Assembly (NCBI RefSeq): GCF_003628125.1
Contig: NZ_RBZU01000004.1
Span: forward strand, 417,949-481,948
Source of the DNA: Pararobbsia silviterrae
GTDB taxonomy: Bacteria > Pseudomonadota > Gammaproteobacteria > Burkholderiales > Burkholderiaceae
Reading direction: 5' to 3'
Length of the DNA: 64,000 nt
Below the pieces are notes generated by a model. That model saw nothing but the letters and a program-made list of their open reading frames with translations. It was not told the origin of the DNA and searched no databases. Positions 33,184 through 42,678 of the stretch are shown in pieces; the first letter of the stretch is position 1, and each line of letters opens with the position of its first letter. A program made the position numbers and the translations under genes.

Positions 33184-34923
33184 TTAGTTCGCGGTCTCGA
33201 GCGCGCGGTCTTCACGGATGCGCAAGCGGTCGTAGGCGCCGCGGTCGGCGTCGTGCAGCGGCACGATGTAGGGTTCGACGGGACGTTTCTCGCTCGTCAT
33301 GCGCCCCGTTGCGTCCTTGCGAAGATGCGTGTGGCAGAACCAGTCGGCATCGTTGCGCTCGGGAAAATCGACGCGATGGTGATAGAGCCCCCAGCGGCTT
33401 TCCGTGCGGAACAGCGACGCGCGCGCGGCCATTTCGGCGCAGTCGCGGATCGCACGGACCTCGGCGGCACGCATCAATTCATGGGGATTGTTCGCCTTGA
33501 TCGCGTCGATATCGTCGGCGATCTCCTCGAAGCGCTGGAGTCCGATCTCCATCTTGCGTGTGACCTTGGGCGGCTGCAGATAGTCGTTGACCATCCGTCG
33601 CAACTTGTATTCGACTTGCGATGCCGACAGGCCGTGCTCGCGTTCGAGCGGCGCATAGATGCGCGCGCGTTCGGCGGCGACCTGGGCTTCGTCGACCGGC
33701 GCATGGTCGCGGCCCGCGACGTCGTCGGCCGCGTTCGCGCCGGCGAACCAGCCGTACGTGAACGCGCCAAGCATATAGTTGTGCGGCACGGCGGCCATGT
33801 CGCCCGCCGCGTAGAGGCCGGGCACGGTCGTGCGCGCGCCCGCGTCGACATAGACGCCCGATGCGCTATGCCCGCTGCAGAAGCCGATTTCCGAAATATG
33901 CATCTCGACCATCTGATTCCGGTAGTCGGTTCCGCGGCCCGCATGGAAGCGTCCGCGGCTCGGGCGTTCATTCGTGTGCAGGATCTCCTCGATCGTCTGG
34001 ATCGTTTCCTCGGCGAGGTGATCGAGCTTGAGAAACACGGGGCCGTTGCCGCTCTGGAGTTCGCGGTAGAACTCCCACATCATCTGGCCGCTCCAGTAGT
34101 CGCATTCGATGAAGCGTTCGCCCTTGCCGTTCGCGGTGAAGCCGCCGAGCGGTCCGGTCACGTATGCGCACGCGGGGCCGTTGTAGTCCTTGATCAGCGG
34201 ATTGATCTGAAAGCATTCGAGGTTCGCGAGCGCGGCGCCCGCGTGATAGGCCATCGCATAGCCGTCGCCCGCATTCGTCGGGTTCTCGTACGTGCCCATC
34301 AAATACCCTGAAGCAGGCAGGCCGAGACGGCCGGCCGCGCCGCACGAGAGGATCACGGCCTTCGCGCGGATCACATGAAAATCGGCGGTCCGGCAATCGA
34401 AGCCGAGCACGCCGCTCACGCGTCCGGTCGCATCCGTCAGCAGGCGCGTCGCGACGATCCGGTTCGTGATGTCGACGCGCGCGCGCTTGAGCTGGCGATA
34501 GAGAATCTTCTTGATGTCATGGCCTTCGGGCATCGGCAGTACATAGGCGCCCATGTGATGGACTTTCTTGACCGCGTAGTCGCCGTTGCCGTCCTTTTCG
34601 AACTTGACGCCCCAGCGATCGAGCTGCTCGATCGTCGTGAAGCTGTGCTTCGCGTACGCGTAGACGGCTTCCTGGTCGACGATGCCGTCGTTGGCGACCG
34701 TGATTTCGCGCGTGTACTGTTCGGGCGTCGCATGGCCCGGAATCACGGCGTTGTTGAGGCCGTCCATGCCCATCGAAATCGCGCCGCTGCGCTTGACGTG
34801 CGCCTTGTCGAGCAGCAGCACCTTGAGCGCGGGGTTGCGTTCCTTGGCCTTGATCGCGGCCATCGGGCCCGCGGTGCCGCCGCCGACCACGACGATGTCG
34901 TATTCGAGAATTTCGGTTTTCAT
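33184..34923 (-). CDS. AprA/fumarate-reductase-like FAD flavoprotein
   Basis: This 579-aa protein has an N-terminal dinucleotide-binding motif (VVVGGGTAGPMAAIKAKE, Gly14-Gly19) and FAD-contact segments typical of the succinate dehydrogenase/fumarate reductase/APS reductase family: GAISMGMDGLNNAVIPG, GTYENPTNAGDGYAMAYHAGAAL, VYVDAGARTTVPGLYAAGDMA. AprA-like features are the ferredoxin partner, the absence of a separate SdhB-type subunit, and the C-terminal WGLYHHRVDFPERND segment. Its start overlaps the GntR stop (ATGA). The substrate is not evident, although a sulfur oxyanion or sulfonate-derived product would fit the linked transporter. Confidence 0.87.
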   Translation of the reverse strand: MKTEILEYDIVVVGGGTAGPMAAIKAKERNPALKVLLLDKAHVKRSGAISMGMDGLNNAVIPGHATPEQYTREITVANDGIVDQEAVYAYAKHSFTTIEQLDRWGVKFEKDGNGDYAVKKVHHMGAYVLPMPEGHDIKKILYRQLKRARVDITNRIVATRLLTDATGRVSGVLGFDCRTADFHVIRAKAVILSCGAAGRLGLPASGYLMGTYENPTNAGDGYAMAYHAGAALANLECFQINPLIKDYNGPACAYVTGPLGGFTANGKGERFIECDYWSGQMMWEFYRELQSGNGPVFLKLDHLAEETIQTIEEILHTNERPSRGRFHAGRGTDYRNQMVEMHISEIGFCSGHSASGVYVDAGARTTVPGLYAAGDMAAVPHNYMLGAFTYGWFAGANAADDVAGRDHAPVDEAQVAAERARIYAPLEREHGLSASQVEYKLRRMVNDYLQPPKVTRKMEIGLQRFEEIADDIDAIKANNPHELMRAAEVRAIRDCAEMAARASLFRTESRWGLYHHRVDFPERNDADWFCHTHLRKDATGRMTSEKRPVEPYIVPLHDADRGAYDRLRIREDRALETAN

Positions 34924-35690
34924 GAAGTCTTCCTCGCGCGCGTGCGCGTTTTCTGGCGGTCCGTGCGAAGCCGGTACTGGAACGCATCGCCGCGGAAATA
35001 CAGGTATTCGTAGTCGATCGGATGGCCTTGCGCGTCGTGCGTGAGCCGTTCGATGCGCAAGACGGGGCTGCCTTCCTCGACGCGCAGCGCCTCGACGATG
35101 TCGTCGTCGGCGAGGATTGCGTCGATCGAGAGATCGGCGTGACCGAGCGGCACGCCGCAGTCGTTTTCGATGATCAGGAAGATGTCGCGCGTGACGAGAT
35201 CGGCGTTCGCGATCCGCTTGCCGATCGATTCCGGCACCCACGTGAGTTCGAGCGAAACGGGTTCGCGGTTCAGCAGACGCACGCGATGAATTTCAAAGAC
35301 GCTCGCGCCTTCGGCCAGCTTGAGGCGCTCGGCGACGTGCCGGCTCGCCTTGACGGGGCGCACGCTGCGCAATTCGTTGACGATTTCATAGCCCATCGAC
35401 GACATGGCTTCGGCAAAGCCCTGGAGCCAGGTGACGTTCTGAAACGCCTTGGGCTTCGAGACAAACGTGCCCTTGCCGTGCAGACGAAATACGAGGCCTT
35501 CCTTTTGCAAATCGCCCAGCGCCTGTCGCACCGTGATCCGGCTGACGGAAAACATCGCGCATAGCGCGTGCTCGGACGGCATCTGGCTGTGCGGCGGATA
35601 GGTTCCGTCGAGGATGCGCGCGCGCAGCGTGTCCTTGATCTGCAAATAGAGCGGCTGTGGGGACAGCGGCACCAGGTTGTTTGGAGGCAT
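34920..35690 (-). CDS. GntR family transcriptional regulator (HutC/UTRA type)
   Basis: The start at 35690, behind a purine-rich region, gives 256 aa. The N-terminal winged HTH (PLYLQIKDTLRARILDGTYPPHSQMPSEHALCAMFSVSRITVRQALGDLQKEGLVFRLHGKGTFV) is classic GntR, and the C-terminal 160 residues are a UTRA ligand domain (LELTWVPESIG, EALRVEEGSPVLRIERL). It is the first gene of the operon and is coupled to the flavoprotein gene by ATGA, so it probably autoregulates the whole unit. Confidence 0.9.
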   Translation of the reverse strand: MPPNNLVPLSPQPLYLQIKDTLRARILDGTYPPHSQMPSEHALCAMFSVSRITVRQALGDLQKEGLVFRLHGKGTFVSKPKAFQNVTWLQGFAEAMSSMGYEIVNELRSVRPVKASRHVAERLKLAEGASVFEIHRVRLLNREPVSLELTWVPESIGKRIANADLVTRDIFLIIENDCGVPLGHADLSIDAILADDDIVEALRVEEGSPVLRIERLTHDAQGHPIDYEYLYFRGDAFQYRLRTDRQKTRTRARKTS

Positions 35691-35696
35691 GACCAA

Positions 35697-35710
35697 CTTG
35701 TTATGACAAG
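35697..35710. promoter_or_regulatory. Small dyad upstream of the GntR gene
   Basis: CTTGT at 35697-35701 and ACAAG at 35706-35710 form a perfect 5-bp inverted repeat around TATG. The centre lies about 13 bp upstream of the GntR start, where an autoregulatory GntR-type operator would be expected. The arms are short, so chance is a real alternative. Confidence 0.35.
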
Positions 35711-36028
35711 ATGGCCCGAGTCTAGTGAGCCGATATCCCCAAACCAACCAAGCATTTTTTATATGAATGTGAGAAATCCGGCTTTACCGGATTTTTGGCT
35801 CAACGCCAAATGCGACGGCGAGCGATACCGGGCGATGCCAAGCGCGACATCGAAATGAAAGGCTTTTGTTAGCGATATTGCTTAAGAGCGTTCCGCATCG
35901 GCATGGTTTAGACCGTGCCTGAGCTGCGCATACGCCTTGTATACAAAGGACCTTTCGACTGCGGCCCCAATAGTGCGGTAGGCTTTGCGCTGATCGCAAT
36001 AAGAACGGCAAGGGACGGAGAACGCACG
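35711..36028. other. Divergent intergenic region upstream of the GntR operon and the giant sensor kinase gene
   Basis: No gene is supported in these 318 bp. The left half (35740-35780) is AT-rich and probably holds the promoters of the GntR operon. A few short frames on both strands have no ribosome-binding site or recognisable sequence. A reading frame in phase with the sensor kinase opens at 35915, but GGAG 8 bp before ATG 36029 favours the later start. Confidence 0.5.
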
Positions 36029-39000
36029 ATGCGCGACGGCCTCGAAGCGGGCTGCGGTACGGACGGCGAATTCCAGGTGATCCGCAAGGAGGGGCCTCGC
36101 CTCTATTGTCGCGGTTGGCACGAGCGCATCGATCGCGAACGTCTGCTTGAATTGGCCGGACCCTCGGAGCTTGCTGCGTCGGACGGCCTTGCGATGCTCA
36201 CGCACGAGTACGCGCTCAGGCACGCGCTGGATAGCGCATGGGCCGTCCGTCCGCTCGACCTGGTCCGCGATCATGCGCGCACCGCGCTCGTGTTCGAGGA
36301 GCCGGAGGCCGAGCCGCTCGACGAGCTGCTCGGCGAGCCGATGGCGATCGATGTGTTTTTACGCATCGCGACGGGATTGTGTTCGGCGCTCGCGCACCTG
36401 CATGCGAGCGGCATCGTTCATAAGGACGTCAAACCCGCTAACGTGCGCGTCGATGTCGTGACGGGGCGCGCATGGCTTTCCGGGTTCGGCATCGCCTCGC
36501 GCCTGCCGCGCGAACGCGCGATGTCGACGTCGCCGCCCGAACTCATGACGGGCACGCTCGCCTATATGGCGCCCGAGCAGACCGGCCGCATGAATCGCTC
36601 GATCGATTCGAGGACCGACCTCTATGCGCTCGGCGTGACGTTCTACGAGATGCTGACCGGGCAATGGCCGTTCACGGCATCCGATCCGCTCGAATGGATT
36701 CATTGCCATATCGCGCGTCGCGCGGCGACGCCGCGAGACCGTGTGCCGAGCGTGCCGCTGGTCGTCTCGGCGATCGTCATGAAACTGCTCGCGAAGACGG
36801 CCGAGGAGCGCTATCAGACGGCCGCCGGCGTACTCGCCGATCTGCAGTGGTGCATCGAGCATGCGGGCAACCTGCAGGACATCGAGGGTTTTCCAATCGG
36901 AAAACGCGATATGTCCGATCGCTTGTGGATACCCGAGAAGCTGTATGGCCGCGGCGCCGAGATCGCGCAGCTCGTCGCATCGTTCGAGCGTGTCGTCGCG
37001 ACGGGCGTGCCCGAGCTCACGCTTGTCTCGGGCTATTCGGGCATCGGCAAGTCGTCGGTCGTCCACGAGCTTCACAAAGCACTTGTGCCGCCGCGCGGTC
37101 TCTTCGTCTCGGGCAAGTATGACCAATATCAGCGCGACGTGCCTTATGCCACGCTCGCCCAGGCGTTTCAGGGGCTCGTGCGCGGCGTGCTCGGCAAAGG
37201 CGACGCCGAGCTTCGATACTGGCGCGATGCGCTGGGCGAGGCGCTGGGTCCGAACGGGCAGCTCATCGCGAATCTCGTCCCCGAGATCGAACTCATCCTC
37301 GGTCCGCAGCCGCGTCTTCCCGATCTCCCTCCGCAAGACGCGCAAGGGCGCTTTCAACGCGTTTTCCGCCGATTTCTCGGTGTTTTCGCGCGTGCCGAGC
37401 ATCCGCTCGTCCTGTTTCTCGATGATCTCCAATGGCTCGACGCGGCGACGCTCGATCTGCTCGGCAGTGTGCTCACGCAACAGGATGTCGGGCACTGGAT
37501 GGTGATCGGCGCGTATCGCGACAATGAAGTCGATGTGTCGCATCCGTTGATACGCATGCTCGAATCGATCCGCGCTTCGGGCACGCGCGTTCACGAGGTC
37601 GTGCTCGCGCCGTTGGCGATCGACGACGTCTCGCAGTTGCTCGCCGATACGCTGCATGGCTCGTTGGACGCCGTGTCGCCGCTGGCGGGGCTCGTTCACG
37701 AGAAGACCGGCGGCAACCCGTTTTTCGCGATCCAGTTCATTCAGGCGCTGACCGAGGAAGGATGGCTCGTATTCGATCCCTTGTCGGCGCGCTGGACCTG
37801 GGATCTTCATCGCATTCGCGCCAAGGGCTATACGGATAACGTCGTCGAGCTCATGGTCGGCAAGCTGAGCCGCTTGCCCGATGCGACGCGCGGCATGCTC
37901 GAATGGCTGGCCTGCGTCGGCACGAGCGCCGACGCGGCGACGCTTGCGCTCGTGCGTCCCGCATCGGAAGCCGAGGTGCACGCGCAGCTCTGGGAGGCGG
38001 TGCGAAACGAACTCGTCGTGCGTTTCGACGATACCTATACGTTCGCGCACGATCGCATACACGAAGCCGCTTACTCGCTGATACCGGAGTCCGATCGCGC
38101 GGGCGCGCACTGGCGTATCGGACAACTGCTCGATGCGCACATGCCCGAGCATCGACGCGAAGAGGCGGTCTTCGATATCGTGAGTCAGCTCAATCGCGGC
38201 GCGTCGCTGATGACTTCGCGCGAGTCGCGCGGCCGGCTCGCCGAGCTCAATTTGCTCGCGGGCCGGCGCGCCAAGCGGTCGTCGGCCTATGCGTCGGCGC
38301 TCAAATATCTCGAGTTCGGCGAGGCGGTGCTGCGCGACGATCCGGGCTCATGGCCGCACGATCTCGTGTTTTCGCTGGCGCTCGCGCGCGCCGAATGCGA
38401 GTTCCTGACGGGCAGCATGCAGGCCGCCGAACTGCGGCTCTCGCTGCTGTCGGCGCGCGCGCGGAGCGCGGCCGAGCAATCGGCGGTCGCGTGCCTGCGC
38501 GTCGACCTTTACACGGCGCTCAATCAGAGCAGCCGCGCGGTGGAGGTCTGTCTCGACTATCTGCGGCGCCAGGGTCTCGACTATCCCGCGCATCCCTCGC
38601 ACGAGGATGGCGCGCACGAATATGCGCGCGTGCTCGCGCAAGTCGGCGATCGTGAGATCGAGCAACTGATCGATCTGCCGTTCATGGATCACCCGGCCGC
38701 GCTCGCGACGATGGACGTGCTGACCAAGGCGTTTCCGCCCGCGTTGTTTACCGATGCGAAATTGCTGTCGCTGTTCGCATGTCTCGCGGTCAATTTGGGT
38801 CTTGCACAAGGTCATAGCGACGGATCGGCCGTCGCGTATGTCTGGCTCGGCATGATCGCGGGGCCGCATTTCGGCGACTATGACGCGGGTTTCCGTTTCG
38901 GCCGGCTCGGCTACGAACTCGTCGAGAAGCGCGGGCTCGAACGCTTCAAGGCGCGGACCTATCTTTGGTTCGGCCAGTTCGTCGTCCCGTGGACGCGCCA

Positions 39001-41554
39001 TGTGACCGCGAGTCGCGAACTGTTTCGACGCGCGTTCGATGCGGCGAACGCGGTCGGCGATCTGACCGTCGCGGCCTATAGCTGCAACAACCTCAATACG
39101 AATCTGCTCGCGGCCGGCGATCCGCTGTCGGATGCGCAGGCCGAGGCCGAACACGGACTCGCGTTTGCGCGGCAAGCCTACTTCGGCTTCGTGACCGACA
39201 TCGTCACGCCGCAGCTCGCGCTGATTCGCATGTTGCGCGGCCTGACCGCCGAATTCGGATCGCTCGACGACGGCGCGTTTCGCGAGGACGCGTTCGAGCG
39301 GCATCTCGCGAGTCAGCCCGCGCTTGCGCTGCCCGAATGCTGGTATTGGGTGCGCAAGCTCCAGGCGCGTTTTTTCGCGGGACGTCATGCGGCCGCGATC
39401 GAAGCGGCGCAACACGCACAGCGTTTGCTCTGGACCTCGCCGTCGATCTTCGAGGCGGCCGAATATCACTTTTATGCGGCGTTGGCGCATGCGGCCGTGT
39501 GCAAGGGGGCCGACGACACGGTGCATTTCGAGGCGCTGGCGCGCCATCGCGACCAACTCGATATCTGGGCCGCGAACGGGCCGGAGAATTTCGATCATCG
39601 CGCCGCGCTCGTCCAGGCAGAGATCGCGCGCGTCACCGGGCAGTATTTCGAAGCGATGGAGCGCTATGAGTACGCGATTCGTTCGGCGCGTGCGAATCGC
39701 TTCGTGCACCACGAGGCACTGGCGAACGAGCTTGCGGCGCGCTTCTACCTCGCGCGCGGCTTCGAGCGGATCGCGCGGACCTATCTGCGCGATGCGCGGC
39801 AAGGTTATCGGCGATGGGGCGCCGAGCGTAAGGTCCGGCATCTCGACGAACTCGACCCGCGCCTCGAAGGCGAAGCGCGCCGTCAGGATTTGACGAGCAC
39901 GTTCGTCGCACCGGTCGAACAACTCGATCTCGCGACGGTGCTCAAGGTGTCGCAAGCGGCATCGAGCGAAATCGTGCGCGAGAAGCTCATCGATACGCTG
40001 ATGCGAACGGCGCTCGAACATGCGGGCGCCGTGCGTGGCGTGCTCGTCTTGCCGGGCACGACGGAACAGCGCATCGAAGCCGTGACGGGCAGCGGCGACG
40101 ACGCCGTGACGCTCTGCGTGCGCGACGCCGAATCCGAGGATCGCGCGTGGCCCGAGTCGCTGATCGAGTATGTGTTGCGTACGCGCACGAGCATCATTCT
40201 CGACGACGCACAGGCGCCGAATCCGTTCTCCGAGGATCCGTACATCGTCGAGCAGGGTGCGCGGTCGGTGCTGTGCATTCCGTTCCTGCATCAGGCCAAA
40301 CTCGTCGGCGTGCTGTATCTCGAGAACAATCTGTGCTCGCACGCGTTTACGCCGACGCGCGTGGCCGTGCTCAAGCTGCTCGCTTCGCAGGCGGCGATCT
40401 CGTTGGAAAATACCGAGCTTTACCGGAACCTCGAAGAACGCGAGGCACGGATCCGGCGTCTTGTCGATTCGAATATCGTCGGCATTTTCATCTTCGATTC
40501 CGAAGGCCATATCGTCGACGCCAACGATGCGTTCCTGAGCATGATCGGTTACGACCGCGCGCAGCTCATTTCGGGCCATATTCGATGGCCGGATCTGACA
40601 TCGCCGGCCTGGACCGCATTCGACGACCGCGCGCTCGATGCCTTGCTTTCGGGCGGCGAACTCGAACCCAGCGAAAATGAATTGATTCGCGGTGACGGCG
40701 AACGCGTGCCGGTGTTGATCGGCGCGGCCTCGTTCGGCGGTCGCGATGGGCAGGGCGCCGCGTTCGTGGTGAATCTCAGCGAGCGCAAGCGCGCCGAACG
40801 TGAAAAGCTCGACAGCGAGCAACGGTTCCGAGAGATCGAGCATGAACTCGTGCGCGCGAATCGTATCGCGACGATCGGTCAGTTGTCGGCGTCGATCGCG
40901 CATGAGATCCGGCAGCCGATCACGGCGGCCGTCATCAATGGGCGCGCCGCGTTGCGCTGGATCGATGCGAATCCGCCGAATATCCATGAGGTCCGACTGG
41001 CGCTGAACCGGATCGTCGACGATGCGAACCGTGCCGGTACGGTGGTCGGCGGCATTCATGCGCTCGTCAAGCGTTCGCCGACGCGACGCGACGACCTCGA
41101 TATCAACGAGATCGTTCGCGACGTCATCGCGATGGCGCACAGCGAGGCGATCAAATACGGCGTATTGGTGTCGGCGCAGCTTGACGATGCGTTGCCGCGC
41201 GTGACGGGCGATCCGATTCAGTTGCAGCAAGTCGTGCTCAATCTGATGATCAATGCGTTCGAAGCGATGAGCGCCGTGTCATGGAGCGATCGGGAGTTGG
41301 CGATCGTCACGGCGCGCGCGGAAGGCGAGTCGATCGAGGTCGCGCTCATCGATTCGGGGCCGCGTCTCGACGCGGGGCAGCTCGACCGCGTATTCGAAGC
41401 GTTCTATACGACCAAGCCCGGCGGTCTCGGCATGGGCCTCTCGATTTGCCGCTCGATCATCGATGCGCACGGCGGCGCGCTGCGGGCCGTGGCCGGCGAT
41501 GCGCGCGGGGCGGAATTCCGGTTTGTCTTGCCGGTGCGCGCGGCGCAGGCGTGA
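36029..41554 (+). CDS. Giant kinase-like/AAA ATPase/GAF/PAS/histidine kinase protein
   Basis: This protein is 1841 aa. A serine/threonine-kinase-like domain (about residues 60-300) has the loop VHKDVKPANV (His131-Asp133), but the DFG Asp is replaced by Gly152 (LSGFGIASRL), and a glycine-rich loop and VAIK Lys are not evident. A predicted AAA/STAND-type ATPase follows, with Walker A SGYSGIGKS (Lys341) and Walker B FLDDLQWLD (Asp465). A long helical repeat-like middle comes next, then GAF (about 1300-1470), PAS (about 1478-1590) and a histidine kinase with phosphoacceptor His1625 in IAHEIRQPI and an ATPase lid GGLGMGLSI. Orthologous 'trifunctional' sensors exist in Burkholderia and cyanobacteria. 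No response regulator lies next to it, so its output is unknown. Confidence 0.9.
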   Translation: MRDGLEAGCGTDGEFQVIRKEGPRLYCRGWHERIDRERLLELAGPSELAASDGLAMLTHEYALRHALDSAWAVRPLDLVRDHARTALVFEEPEAEPLDELLGEPMAIDVFLRIATGLCSALAHLHASGIVHKDVKPANVRVDVVTGRAWLSGFGIASRLPRERAMSTSPPELMTGTLAYMAPEQTGRMNRSIDSRTDLYALGVTFYEMLTGQWPFTASDPLEWIHCHIARRAATPRDRVPSVPLVVSAIVMKLLAKTAEERYQTAAGVLADLQWCIEHAGNLQDIEGFPIGKRDMSDRLWIPEKLYGRGAEIAQLVASFERVVATGVPELTLVSGYSGIGKSSVVHELHKALVPPRGLFVSGKYDQYQRDVPYATLAQAFQGLVRGVLGKGDAELRYWRDALGEALGPNGQLIANLVPEIELILGPQPRLPDLPPQDAQGRFQRVFRRFLGVFARAEHPLVLFLDDLQWLDAATLDLLGSVLTQQDVGHWMVIGAYRDNEVDVSHPLIRMLESIRASGTRVHEVVLAPLAIDDVSQLLADTLHGSLDAVSPLAGLVHEKTGGNPFFAIQFIQALTEEGWLVFDPLSARWTWDLHRIRAKGYTDNVVELMVGKLSRLPDATRGMLEWLACVGTSADAATLALVRPASEAEVHAQLWEAVRNELVVRFDDTYTFAHDRIHEAAYSLIPESDRAGAHWRIGQLLDAHMPEHRREEAVFDIVSQLNRGASLMTSRESRGRLAELNLLAGRRAKRSSAYASALKYLEFGEAVLRDDPGSWPHDLVFSLALARAECEFLTGSMQAAELRLSLLSARARSAAEQSAVACLRVDLYTALNQSSRAVEVCLDYLRRQGLDYPAHPSHEDGAHEYARVLAQVGDREIEQLIDLPFMDHPAALATMDVLTKAFPPALFTDAKLLSLFACLAVNLGLAQGHSDGSAVAYVWLGMIAGPHFGDYDAGFRFGRLGYELVEKRGLERFKARTYLWFGQFVVPWTRHVTASRELFRRAFDAANAVGDLTVAAYSCNNLNTNLLAAGDPLSDAQAEAEHGLAFARQAYFGFVTDIVTPQLALIRMLRGLTAEFGSLDDGAFREDAFERHLASQPALALPECWYWVRKLQARFFAGRHAAAIEAAQHAQRLLWTSPSIFEAAEYHFYAALAHAAVCKGADDTVHFEALARHRDQLDIWAANGPENFDHRAALVQAEIARVTGQYFEAMERYEYAIRSARANRFVHHEALANELAARFYLARGFERIARTYLRDARQGYRRWGAERKVRHLDELDPRLEGEARRQDLTSTFVAPVEQLDLATVLKVSQAASSEIVREKLIDTLMRTALEHAGAVRGVLVLPGTTEQRIEAVTGSGDDAVTLCVRDAESEDRAWPESLIEYVLRTRTSIILDDAQAPNPFSEDPYIVEQGARSVLCIPFLHQAKLVGVLYLENNLCSHAFTPTRVAVLKLLASQAAISLENTELYRNLEEREARIRRLVDSNIVGIFIFDSEGHIVDANDAFLSMIGYDRAQLISGHIRWPDLTSPAWTAFDDRALDALLSGGELEPSENELIRGDGERVPVLIGAASFGGRDGQGAAFVVNLSERKRAEREKLDSEQRFREIEHELVRANRIATIGQLSASIAHEIRQPITAAVINGRAALRWIDANPPNIHEVRLALNRIVDDANRAGTVVGGIHALVKRSPTRRDDLDINEIVRDVIAMAHSEAIKYGVLVSAQLDDALPRVTGDPIQLQQVVLNLMINAFEAMSAVSWSDRELAIVTARAEGESIEVALIDSGPRLDAGQLDRVFEAFYTTKPGGLGMGLSICRSIIDAHGGALRAVAGDARGAEFRFVLPVRAAQA

Positions 41555-41697
41555 TATGCCTCGACGCCGAATTGGATTGCGGTGGCTGCACGTGTATTTC
41601 GACTTGCTCGTGCTTGGCGACGCGCATTGATTCGACTCGGGCCGTGCGTCGAAACCCTCGACGCACGGGAACCGTGGCGTGCCTTCATTCGATCGTG

Positions 41698-42600
41698 TCA
41701 GGCTTTCGTCGACGCACGACCCCGCGCTTTTTTGACCGGCGCGTGCTCGAGCGCAGCGCTCGATCCGGTTGCCGGCGCGCCGGCCCCTAACACCGTGTCC
41801 TGCGCCGGCCGATGTCCGGCGCGCTTGAAGTAGGGCGAGCTCAACGCGGCAGCACCCATATCGGATGCCGCGGCAAGCAACGAGGGCGCGATCTCCTTGA
41901 GTCGCGACTCGGGTAGACGCGTCGTCGGACCCGCAAGACTCACGATCCCGACGACTTCATGTGTGACAGGATTGCGCACAGTCGCCGCGATCGAGGTCAT
42001 GCCCGATTCATAGGTCTCGATCGCCATTCCGTAGCCGCGCTGGCGCGCACCGTTGAGATCCTTGAGGAACTGCTGGATCGTCCGGGGCGCGCGCGGCACG
42101 TTTTGCGCCTTCGGCGCGAGTCCGCCTTGCTTCGATACGAGCTCGATCGCGCGCTCGTCGGGCAGCGTCGCGAGCCAGGCCTGACCGCTCGCCGTGCAAT
42201 GCAGCGGCGGCTGGCTGCCCATGTCCGGATCGTAGCGCAGCCCCGATCGCGCACCCTGAGCCTTGCCGACGAACGTGATCTTGTCGTCCTCGATGACGCC
42301 GAGTCGCGCGAGTTCGCCCGACGTCTCGGCGAGCCGATCGAGGATCGGTTGCGAAATATCGAACACGCCGCTCGTCGACAAGTAAATCAGCGCAAGCGAC
42401 ACGAGCTTCAAGGCAAGCATGTATTCGCCATGATCCTTGTCCTGGCGCACGAAGCCCTCATCGATCAGCATCGACAACAAGCGATGCGTGCCGCTGCGCG
42501 GAATATTCAGCGTGTCCGCGATTTCCGCGAGCGGCATGCGCCCGCCGTTTTTCGCCAGCAGTTCCAAAACCGCCAACGCCCGCTCAAGATTGCCTGCCAT
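41698..42600 (-). CDS. IclR family transcriptional regulator
   Basis: This 300-aa protein has an N-terminal winged HTH (LERALAVLELLAKNGGRMPLAEIADTLNIPRSGTHRLLSMLIDEGFV) and an IclR effector domain (PLHCTASGQAWLATLP, GYGMAIETYESGMTSIAATVRN, VGIVSLAGPTTRLPESRL). About 45 C-terminal residues beyond the usual end are Ala/Pro/Lys-rich and look disordered. It is convergent with the sensor kinase gene and follows the Gfo/Idh/MocA gene on the same strand. A dyad at 42644-42658 sits where an IclR operator would be expected. Confidence 0.88.
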   Translation of the reverse strand: MAGNLERALAVLELLAKNGGRMPLAEIADTLNIPRSGTHRLLSMLIDEGFVRQDKDHGEYMLALKLVSLALIYLSTSGVFDISQPILDRLAETSGELARLGVIEDDKITFVGKAQGARSGLRYDPDMGSQPPLHCTASGQAWLATLPDERAIELVSKQGGLAPKAQNVPRAPRTIQQFLKDLNGARQRGYGMAIETYESGMTSIAATVRNPVTHEVVGIVSLAGPTTRLPESRLKEIAPSLLAAASDMGAAALSSPYFKRAGHRPAQDTVLGAGAPATGSSAALEHAPVKKARGRASTKA

Positions 42601-42643
42601 GTCGTTCTCTCACTCAACGTGCTGTAAGCAAAATGAGAACACA

Positions 42644-42658
42644 ATTCCACACTGGAAT
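42644..42658. promoter_or_regulatory. IclR-type palindromic operator candidate
   Basis: ATTCCA-CAC-TGGAAT is a perfect 6-bp inverted repeat with a 3-bp spacer. TTCCA/TGGAA arms are the core of operators recognised by several IclR-family proteins. It is 43 bp upstream of the IclR start and 20 bp beyond the stop of the upstream oxidoreductase gene, so autoregulation is likely. Confidence 0.5.
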
Positions 42659-42678
42659 ACAAGCGGCTTCAAGCGCTT

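Noticed and set aside
32899..34311. 470-codon plus-strand open frame
   Set aside because: Antisense shadow of the flavoprotein and ferredoxin genes in high-GC DNA.
35784..36011. 75-codon minus-strand ORF in the GntR/sensor intergenic region
   Set aside because: No start signal, no recognisable sequence and it straddles probable promoters.
36359..38152. 597-codon minus-strand open frame
   Set aside because: Antisense to the kinase-like/ATPase part of the giant sensor; Arg/His-rich shadow.
38348..41230. 960-codon minus-strand open frame
   Set aside because: Antisense to the same sensor gene, which has multiple intact domains; no domain in the shadow.
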